Source of the DNA: Anaerolineales bacterium
GTDB lineage: Bacteria > Chloroflexota > Anaerolineae > Anaerolineales > UBA11579
NCBI GenBank assembly: GCA_019637805.1
Contig: JAHBVB010000002.1
Location: forward strand, 1,090,599 to 1,154,598
Reading direction: 5' to 3'
DNA: 64,000 bases
A model generated the notes under the pieces. That model ran no database searches, was not told where the DNA came from, and was given only the letters and a program-made list of their open reading frames with translations. Below are positions 58,215-64,000 of the stretch, one piece after another (position 1 is the first letter of the stretch; every line of letters begins with the position of its first letter). The position numbers and the translations under genes are program-made.

Positions 58215-60218
58215 ATGAAAGAGCTTAGGGCGCGGCTACAGCCGTACTGTTTCCCGCTGCTTAGCCTGGCGCTTTGCATTTTGGCTTACGGCTTGCTCAG
58301 CCCCTGGCTGGGCTTGTATTGGGACGACTGGCCGTTGACCTGGTTTTCACACGAGTTTGGCCCCGGCTCGTTTATCGACTTTGCCCCCTATCGGCCTGTT
58401 TCCGGCTGGCTGTACAGCCTTTCTTTCTTCCTTTTAGGCGAAAACCCTCTGGCCTGGCACCTGTATGCGCTGCTGTGGCGCTGGCTAAGCGTGCTGGCCT
58501 TTTGGCAATTGCTCCGCCTGGCCGGCGGGCGGGGGCGTTGGCCACAGGTCGCCTCACTGCTCTTTGCGCTCTATCCTGGGTTCAGCCAGCAGCCCATTGC
58601 CCTGATCTACAGCGTGTATTGGCTGTACTACACCGTCTTCCTGGCTTCACTGTGTCTGACTTTGCTCAGCTTGCGCCCCGGCGCCGCGCGTATCTGGCTG
58701 CTGGCTGCGGCATTGCTCAGTTCTGCAGCCGTCATGCTATCCACAGAGTACTTCTATGGCCTGGAGCTGGCGCGGGGACTGCTGATATGGAGCTGCCTGG
58801 ACGGGTCCAGCAGGCAGCGCGCAATCCACAGCCTGCGCATCTGGTGGCCTTATCTGCTTTTGGTTGTGATGGTGTTTGCCTGGCGGTCCAGTCTGACCAC
58901 GCAGCCCGGCAACTTATATTCGCTCGTGTTGCTGGACAAGCTGGCGGCCGCGCCGCTGCCCACCCTGCTGAACCTGGCCGGCACCATGCTGGGCGACTTC
59001 TTTGAAGCGGGCCTTGCCGCCTGGGGCCGCGCTTTTGAGACGCTCGGCCAGCTGACCCCTGGTTCGCTGGCCGCCCTCGCCTATGGCGGCACCGTGCTGC
59101 TGGCTGGCGGTCTGTGCTGGCTAGCCATACGCCGCCAGACAGACGACCAAGCGCCAATCACCCGTCTGCTGCCGTTTGCCCTGGGGGCGCTGCTGTTGTC
59201 TGGGCTGTCCTTCTGGCTGGCCGACCTGCCGCTGCGCATGGCCTTTGCCTGGGATCGCTTCACGCTGCCCCTGATGTTGCCGGTATGCCTGCTGCTGGCC
59301 TTGGGCATCGAAGCCTTTGCCCGGCGCAGCAAACCACTGACAATCTTCGCACTCTGTGTGCTGCTCGGCCTCAGCGCCGGATATCACTTCTTCAACGCCA
59401 ACGCCTACCGAGAGGAATGGGAACGCCAGCAAGCCTTCTTTAAGCAACTCGTGTGGCGCGCACCTTACATTGCGCCACACACCGCCCTGCTCAGTGTCGA
59501 AAACACGCTCAGCCACTATACGGACAACTCCTTGGTGGCCCCGCTGAACTGGATTTACCGTCTGGAGCCGATTGGCGAACGCATTCCCTACTACATCGCC
59601 TACTTGGATATCCGCACAGACGCAGAACTAGCCGGGGACAGCGACCAGCCGATCCGCAAATCGTATCGCTACAACGTCTTTGAGGGCCAGCCGGGTGATG
59701 TATTGGTGCTCTACTACGCGCCGCCCGCCTGCCTGCGCATTCTGGATCCACATCTGGACGCGGTTTTCCCCATGCTGCCGGCGCTCCTGGACGAGCAGGT
59801 GCCGCGCTCCAACCTGGAGCGCATCGCGACTGAGCCAGAGCGCTCAGTGGTGGCCGATTTTCCCTATTGGCAGGCTCAACCGGAACAAAGTTGGTGCTAC
59901 TACTTCCAGAAGGCCGACCTAGCCCGCCAGCACGGCGACTGGAACCAGGTGGTCGAGTTGGGCGAGATCGCTTTCGACCTAAATGACACGCCCAACCACG
60001 CCGCCGAACGCACGCCATTCATCGAAGGCTATGCTCACGCAGGCAACTGGCCGCGAGCGTACCAGCTGAGTCAGGAAACGCTGCGCATCAACCGCTTCAT
60101 GCAGCCCATGCTTTGCCGGCTGTGGCAGCAGATCGCCGAGAACACGCCAGTATCCCCAGAGCGGGCCGAGATACTGGCAAAGGTCGAGGAAGACCTGATG
60201 TGCGAACTCGCCCCATAA
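58215..60218 (+). CDS. Large multispan membrane protein, possible GT-C-type glycosyltransferase
   Basis: The 667-aa protein has about 11-12 membrane spans (up to about residue 400) and a soluble C-terminal domain of some 250 residues, partly TPR-like. The first outer loop contains LYWDDWPLTWFSHEF, whose paired Asp residues resemble the catalytic loop of GT-C glycosyltransferases using lipid-linked sugars. The upstream sugar-phosphate isomerase fits a glycan role, but no family is recognised with certainty. No ribosome site precedes the ATG. A strong terminator follows. Confidence 0.7.
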   Translation: MKELRARLQPYCFPLLSLALCILAYGLLSPWLGLYWDDWPLTWFSHEFGPGSFIDFAPYRPVSGWLYSLSFFLLGENPLAWHLYALLWRWLSVLAFWQLLRLAGGRGRWPQVASLLFALYPGFSQQPIALIYSVYWLYYTVFLASLCLTLLSLRPGAARIWLLAAALLSSAAVMLSTEYFYGLELARGLLIWSCLDGSSRQRAIHSLRIWWPYLLLVVMVFAWRSSLTTQPGNLYSLVLLDKLAAAPLPTLLNLAGTMLGDFFEAGLAAWGRAFETLGQLTPGSLAALAYGGTVLLAGGLCWLAIRRQTDDQAPITRLLPFALGALLLSGLSFWLADLPLRMAFAWDRFTLPLMLPVCLLLALGIEAFARRSKPLTIFALCVLLGLSAGYHFFNANAYREEWERQQAFFKQLVWRAPYIAPHTALLSVENTLSHYTDNSLVAPLNWIYRLEPIGERIPYYIAYLDIRTDAELAGDSDQPIRKSYRYNVFEGQPGDVLVLYYAPPACLRILDPHLDAVFPMLPALLDEQVPRSNLERIATEPERSVVADFPYWQAQPEQSWCYYFQKADLARQHGDWNQVVELGEIAFDLNDTPNHAAERTPFIEGYAHAGNWPRAYQLSQETLRINRFMQPMLCRLWQQIAENTPVSPERAEILAKVEEDLMCELAP

Positions 60219-60248
60219 AAAACGCCGCCCCAAGGGGCGGCGTTTTTT
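60217..60248. terminator. Bidirectional intrinsic terminator
   Basis: Arms 60217-60231 and 60234-60248 form a 15-bp stem with flanking A- and T-runs built into it. It ends the membrane protein gene on the plus strand and the pspC-like gene on the minus strand. Confidence 0.92.
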
Positions 60249-60486
60249 ATTCGGATTTGCGTGCACGCGTTTTCTTGGGTGGAGCCGCCTCCACATAAGG
60301 TTCTTCTGGTACGATCAACCACATCACCAGGTAGACCAAAGGGCCAGCACCCCACATGATCAAAGCAAAGGCAAACAGCAGACGCACCAGCGTCGGGTCG
60401 ATTTCCAGGTAGTCACCAAGACCAGCGGCTACGCCGCCTAACATACGGTTATGGTGAGAGCGATACAAACGTTTAACTGTCGTCAC
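60247..60486 (-). CDS. PspC-domain protein
   Basis: The 79-aa protein is a short PspC: RMLGGVAAGLGDYLEIDPTLVRLLF, shown here across residues 14-38, leads into one or two membrane spans (ALIMWGAGPLVYLVMWLIVP) and a basic tail. PspC proteins sense or protect against envelope stress; short stand-alone forms are of unclear function. GTG at 60486 is preceded by AAAGGAG at good spacing. Confidence 0.88.
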   Translation of the reverse strand: MTTVKRLYRSHHNRMLGGVAAGLGDYLEIDPTLVRLLFAFALIMWGAGPLVYLVMWLIVPEEPYVEAAPPKKTRARKSE

Positions 60487-60542
60487 GAATATCTCCTTTC
60501 ATCAATCTATACGGAGATTTGGAACAGAAAGTTACAACGGCT

Positions 60543-61763
60543 TTAGTCGCCGATCCACTCGATGATCGTGGCTTCACCCTGGCCCACGCCCACACACATG
60601 GTAGCCAGGCCGTAGTAGGGCCGCTTGGCCCCAGGCGCACGGCGGCGCATCTCATGCAATAGGGTGCCCAGAATACGAGCGCCCGAGCAGCCCAACGGGT
60701 GTCCCAGGGCAATCGCCCCGCCGTTGACATTGGTGATCTCAGAGCTGAGGCCTAGCTCGCGCATGACCGCCAGAGACTGCACGGCAAAGGCTTCGTTCAG
60801 CTCCACCAGGCCAATGTCGCCCAGCTGCAGTCCGGCGCGGGCCAGCGCTTTGCGCGTGGCGGGCACCGGACCCAGGCCCATCACCCGCGGCGGCACGCCG
60901 GCCGCCGCCGAGGCCACCACACGGGCCAGCGGTTTCAGTCCCAGGGCCTGGGCCTTCTCAGCGCTGGTCAACAGCAACGCCGCCGCCCCATCATTGAGTC
61001 CGGAGGAGTTGCCCGCCGTGACCGTGCCATCTTTGCGGAAAGCCGGGCGCAGCTTGCCCAGCGATTCCAGCGTGGTGTCGCGGCGCGGGCGTTCATCGCT
61101 GTCCACTAAGATCGGGTCACCTTTGCGCTGCGCCACTGGCACTGGAATGATCTCGGCAGCAAAGCGGCCAGCATCCATCGCGGCGACCGCACGCTGGTGA
61201 CTCAACAAGGCAAAAGCATCCTGCTCTTCCCGACTGATGGGTGTGTCGTCGTAAATGTTCTCGGCCGTCTCGCCCATCGAATCATTTCCGTACTGCTCTT
61301 TCAGCGTCGGGTTGGGATAACGCCAACCCAGAGTGGTATCCCACATAGTGACGTTGCCATAGGCAAAGCCCTGGGCCGCCTTGGGTACCGAGTACGGCGC
61401 CCGGCTCATGCTCTCCACTCCCGCGGCGATGTACACATCACCCTCGCCGGCTTTGATAGCGCGGGCGGCCATGTTGACCGCTTGCAAGCCGGAAGCGCAC
61501 AGGCGGTTGACCGTGACCGCAGCCACTTCCACCGGCAAACCAGCCAGCAGCACCGCCATGCGGGCCACATTGCGATTATCCTCACCGGCCTGGTTGGCGC
61601 AACCCATGTAGACCTCTTCGATCTGAGCAAGATCAAACGGGTTGCGCTCCACCAGGGCTTTCAATACGAGTGCGGCCATGTCATCCGGCCGCACGCTGGC
61701 CAGCGCGCCGCCCAGGGCGCCAATCGGAGTTCGAACTGCATCAATGATTACGGCTTCGGGCAT
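60543..61763 (-). CDS. Thiolase (acetyl-CoA C-acyltransferase, PcaF/AtoB type)
   Basis: The 406-aa protein has the full thiolase signature: nucleophile Cys89 in [12 protein letters not shown], the loop [13 protein letters not shown], catalytic His in [16 protein letters not shown] (about 357) and second Cys in CVGVGQGEA (about 391). It condenses or cleaves acyl-CoA units in fatty-acid, aromatic-acid or isoprenoid pathways. Motif details lean to the degradative 3-ketoacyl/3-oxoadipyl group. ATG at 61763 follows GAGG with 8-nt spacing and gives the usual family N-terminus. Confidence 0.93.
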   Translation of the reverse strand: MPEAVIIDAVRTPIGALGGALASVRPDDMAALVLKALVERNPFDLAQIEEVYMGCANQAGEDNRNVARMAVLLAGLPVEVAAVTVNRLCASGLQAVNMAARAIKAGEGDVYIAAGVESMSRAPYSVPKAAQGFAYGNVTMWDTTLGWRYPNPTLKEQYGNDSMGETAENIYDDTPISREEQDAFALLSHQRAVAAMDAGRFAAEIIPVPVAQRKGDPILVDSDERPRRDTTLESLGKLRPAFRKDGTVTAGNSSGLNDGAAALLLTSAEKAQALGLKPLARVVASAAAGVPPRVMGLGPVPATRKALARAGLQLGDIGLVELNEAFAVQSLAVMRELGLSSEITNVNGGAIALGHPLGCSGARILGTLLHEMRRRAPGAKRPYYGLATMCVGVGQGEATIIEWIGD

Positions 61764-61860
61764 GATCCCATCCTCTACCAAATTTAGCGATAGCCCATTG
61801 TAAATGATTCAAATTTGGGCTTTGGGTCTACAATGGGCCGACTTACTCCAAGAGGTCACT

Positions 61861-62772
61861 GTGCCCCCTTTTCCGCTTGCCGGTGAACTGGCCGCCCTGG
61901 CTGCTTCACTGCTGTTCTCCATTGGACCCACCTTCTTCACACTTAGCGGCCGCATCATCGGCTCGGCGGTGCTTAACCGCAGCCGCCTGCTGCTGGCCAC
62001 GACCATCCTGATGATCCTTCATTGGGCGTTGTACGGGCAGCCACTGCCTCTGGAGGCCGGACAAGCCGCATGGGGCTGGTTCGCCCTGTCCGGCGTGATC
62101 GGCCTGACCCTGGGGGATGCCGCTCTGTTCCAGGCCTTCGTGCAAATTGGCCCGCGGCTGAGCATGCTGGTCTACAGCCTGGCGCCGATCCTGACGGCCC
62201 TACTGGGCTGGCTGTGGCTGGGCGACAGGCTCAGCGCCCAGCATGCGCTGGGCATTGGCGTGACACTGCTCGGCGTGCTCTGGGTGGTCTCTGAACGCCA
62301 GACTGGCAACACGCAAATTGAGCCGCGTGTATACGCCTCGGGGCTGTTCCTAGCCTTCCTGGGCGCCATCGGGCAAGCGGTTGGCTTGGTGGCAGCCCGG
62401 CAAGGCTTTGCGGGAGACCTAGCCGTGCTTTCTGGGCAAGTCTTACGCATGGGCTCAGCCGCTGTGGCGATCTGGCTGCTGACCGTGTTCAGCGGGCAAG
62501 TCCGCCACACAATCCAGACCCTGCGCAGCAATCCATTGGGCGTGCGCTTCATGATGCTGGCGGTGGTTTTTGGCCCAGTTTTAGGGGTCTGGTTCTCGCT
62601 GGCCTCCGTTAAATACGCCGCCAACATCGGTGTGGCCAGCACGTTGCAATCCCTGCCGCCGATTTTTCTGATCCCGATCGGTTACTTCTTCTTCAAGGAA
62701 CGGGTCACTGGACGGGCGATCGTGGGCACGCTGCTCGCCCTTACGGGTGTCGGCATCCTATTCCTTTTATAA
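61861..62772 (+). CDS. EamA/DMT-family transporter
   Basis: The 303-aa protein has ten membrane spans arranged as two EamA repeats, typical of drug/metabolite transporters that export small molecules such as amino acids. GTG at 61861 is chosen because AGAGG lies upstream and it gives the normal N-terminus (PPFPLAGELAALAASLLFSI); the longer frame begins before the likely -10 box TACAAT (61829-61834). The substrate is unknown. Confidence 0.87.
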   Translation: MPPFPLAGELAALAASLLFSIGPTFFTLSGRIIGSAVLNRSRLLLATTILMILHWALYGQPLPLEAGQAAWGWFALSGVIGLTLGDAALFQAFVQIGPRLSMLVYSLAPILTALLGWLWLGDRLSAQHALGIGVTLLGVLWVVSERQTGNTQIEPRVYASGLFLAFLGAIGQAVGLVAARQGFAGDLAVLSGQVLRMGSAAVAIWLLTVFSGQVRHTIQTLRSNPLGVRFMMLAVVFGPVLGVWFSLASVKYAANIGVASTLQSLPPIFLIPIGYFFFKERVTGRAIVGTLLALTGVGILFLL

Positions 62773-62773
62773 T
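62768..62773 (+). promoter_or_regulatory. -10 box for a leaderless start of the DapA-like gene
   Basis: TATAAT overlaps the EamA stop codon and ends 7 nt before the ATG at 62781; an earlier ATG at 62772 lies within the box. No Shine-Dalgarno sequence and no good -35 element are visible. Confidence 0.45.
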
Positions 62774-62780
62774 GCCAAAC

Positions 62781-63686
62781 ATGCACACTCCCTTATTATC
62801 CGGCGTCTACGCCGCAGCGGTCACACCCTGCAACCAGGCTGGAGAATTCGACCCGCCAGGCTTGCACCTTTTGCTGGACTTTCTAGCCAGCCGCGGCTGC
62901 CACGGCAGCCTGCTGCTAGGCACCACCGGCGAAGGACCGTCTTTCTCGGCCAGCGAACGGCTGGCGATATGGCAGGCCGCCGCAGACTGGCGGAATTCAC
63001 ATCCGGGCTTCCGTCTGATAGCCGGCACCGGCACCCCCAGCCTCAGCGAAACCATTGAACTCACCCAAACCGCCTTCGGCCTGGGCTTTGAGGCCGTGGT
63101 GGTGCTGCCGCCCTATTTCATCCGCAATGCCAGCCAGGAGGGCCTGTTTGATTGGTATGCAGCCCTGATCGAGCGGGCCGTGCCGAATGACCGCACGCTG
63201 CTGGGCTATCACATCCCGGCGGTCAGCGGCGTGGCCCTGCCGCTCAGTCTGCTGCAGCGCCTGAGCGAGGCTTTTGGCAGCAAGTTCGGCGGCCTCAAGG
63301 ATTCCTCCGGGAGCCTCGAGTCTGCCCAAGACTACATCCGCGGCCTGCCGGGCAAAGCCGTGTTGGTGGGCAGCGACAAGCTGCTCAGCGCCGGCCTGGC
63401 AGCCGGAGCCGCTGGCTGCATCACGGCCCTGGCCAACCTGAACTCCGCCGAAGCCCGCGCCATTTATGATGCGCACCTGGCCGGCCAGGAGACGGCAGCC
63501 ATGCAGGCGGCCCTGGACCTGCGCCGGGCCGCGCTCGAAGCGGCACCACCTGCCCCCGCCTATCTCAAAGCCATGCTTCACAGCCTGCACGGCTTGCCCA
63601 GTTGGGCGGTGAAGCCGCCCCTGCGAGACTTCACGCCGGCGCAGGTTGACGCAGCGGCCCAAGCCCTGAACGAATTACAGCGATGA
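62781..63686 (+). CDS. DapA/NanA-family aldolase
   Basis: The 301-aa protein is a class I aldolase of the dihydrodipicolinate synthase/N-acetylneuraminate lyase superfamily. Seen: LLGTTGEGPSFS, the catalytic Tyr in LLGYHIPAVSG and the Schiff-base Lys in FGGLKDSSGSLES. It could make dihydrodipicolinate or cleave a 2-keto sugar acid; the FAD oxidoreductase encoded next suggests catabolism rather than lysine synthesis. ATG at 62781 is favoured by the -10 box; ATG at 62772 is the alternative. It overlaps the next gene as ATGA. Confidence 0.85.
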   Translation: MHTPLLSGVYAAAVTPCNQAGEFDPPGLHLLLDFLASRGCHGSLLLGTTGEGPSFSASERLAIWQAAADWRNSHPGFRLIAGTGTPSLSETIELTQTAFGLGFEAVVVLPPYFIRNASQEGLFDWYAALIERAVPNDRTLLGYHIPAVSGVALPLSLLQRLSEAFGSKFGGLKDSSGSLESAQDYIRGLPGKAVLVGSDKLLSAGLAAGAAGCITALANLNSAEARAIYDAHLAGQETAAMQAALDLRRAALEAAPPAPAYLKAMLHSLHGLPSWAVKPPLRDFTPAQVDAAAQALNELQR

Positions 63687-64000
63687 GCCAACGCCGGGCC
63701 GAAGTGGTCATCTGCGGAGCCGGCATCCTGGGCATATCCGCCGCCTTTTTTCTGACCAAGCTCGGCCTGCGCCAGATCGTGCTGGTGGACCCGCAGGCGC
63801 CCCTGACTCTGACATCCGACAAATCGACAGAGTGCTACCGCAACTGGTGGCCCGGTCCAGGCGATGCCATGGTGGCGCTGATGAACCGCAGCATCGGCCT
63901 GATGGAAGAAATGGCCGTGCAAAATGGCAACCTCTTCAACCTGAACCGGCGCGGCTATCTGTATGTCAGCACGGCCGCAGACGGGTTGGAGCGCCTGCAG
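63683..64000 (+). CDS. FAD-dependent oxidoreductase (DAO family), 3' end outside window
   Basis: The first 106 codons are visible. The N-terminus has the FAD-binding motif VVICGAGILGISAAFFL and an acidic residue at the end of the second strand (VLVDPQ), then CYRNWWPGPGDAMVALMNRS. This matches the DAO family (sarcosine, glycine or hydroxy-acid oxidases and dehydrogenases). It is translationally coupled to the aldolase gene by ATGA, so the two probably act on one pathway. Confidence 0.8.
   Translation, partial: MSQRRAEVVICGAGILGISAAFFLTKLGLRQIVLVDPQAPLTLTSDKSTECYRNWWPGPGDAMVALMNRSIGLMEEMAVQNGNLFNLNRRGYLYVSTAADGLERLQ

Noticed and set aside
1..64000. CRISPR arrays, insertion sequences, rRNA and tRNA genes
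   Set aside because: None was recognised by reading both strands; small tRNA genes could still be missed without a covariance search.

Overview
The window looks like chromosomal DNA of a Chloroflexota bacterium, most likely an anaerobic or microaerophilic Anaerolineae-type lineage. The basis is indirect: high GC, dense runs of overlapping genes, lipoproteins with Thr/Pro/Ala-rich stalks, a Ccm cytochrome c system whose CcmE has a CxxxY heme motif, a DUF951 gene next to rsmI, an archaeal-type bifunctional phosphoglucose/phosphomannose isomerase, and RNase J. No rRNA, tRNA, CRISPR array, insertion sequence or phage gene was recognised. Taxonomy is inference; no search was possible.

Layout. 1-6.0 kb: end of a membrane protein, a penicillin-binding-protein-like protein that has lost its catalytic motifs, a class V aminotransferase, two related small membrane proteins, an aldo/keto reductase. 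6.0-14.0 kb (minus): a ten-gene, tightly overlapping cytochrome c maturation operon, ccmE-F-H-G-I(like)-cytochrome-A-B-C-D, which exports heme, holds it on CcmE, reduces apocytochrome thiols and ligates heme. 14.0-15.9 kb: RNase J behind a structured leader with a terminator. 16.0-17.9 kb: an AT-richer membrane glycosyltransferase gene containing a perfect 16-bp hairpin. 17.9-21.6 kb (minus): C39-peptidase-like, SbcD-like nuclease and beta-propeller lipoprotein genes, overlapping. 21.7-27.1 kb: SDR, DEAD-box helicase, a 53-codon membrane peptide, a secreted protein with a triplicated Cys/Leu motif, dnaK. 27.2-31.0 kb: a MrfA/MrfB (YprA/YprB)-like repair pair whose helicase carries an HNH nuclease module. 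31.1-34.5 kb: serine hydrolase, a siderophore-interacting-protein gene split by one stop codon, alpha/beta hydrolase. 34.5-38.5 kb (minus): MarR regulator plus adaptor, ATPase and permease of a MacAB-like exporter, with a dyad operator. 38.6-41.5 kb: MFS transporter and MurJ. 41.7-46.4 kb: orphan 73-aa protein, degenerate receiver domain, 3-methyladenine glycosylase, ABC-2 exporter, MGMT. 46.5-53.0 kb: frameshifted DUF2975 gene with its XRE regulator, S41 peptidase, RpiB, SerA-like dehydrogenase, M32 carboxypeptidase. 53.1-64.0 kb: stand-alone response regulator, isocitrate/isopropylmalate dehydrogenase-like enzyme, site-2-type protease, DUF951, rsmI, sugar-phosphate isomerase, large membrane protein, PspC, thiolase, EamA transporter, DapA-like aldolase and the start of an FAD oxidoreductase.

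Themes. Several start codons lie only 5-9 nt after a TATAAT-like box and have no Shine-Dalgarno sequence, suggesting leaderless mRNAs; this guided start choice. DNA repair functions (MrfAB-like, SbcD-like, Tag, MGMT) are well represented. The strongest candidates for something new are the HNH-bearing MrfA-like helicase, the doubly inactive PBP, the triplicated CxLxLxCL secreted protein, and the structured element before RNase J.
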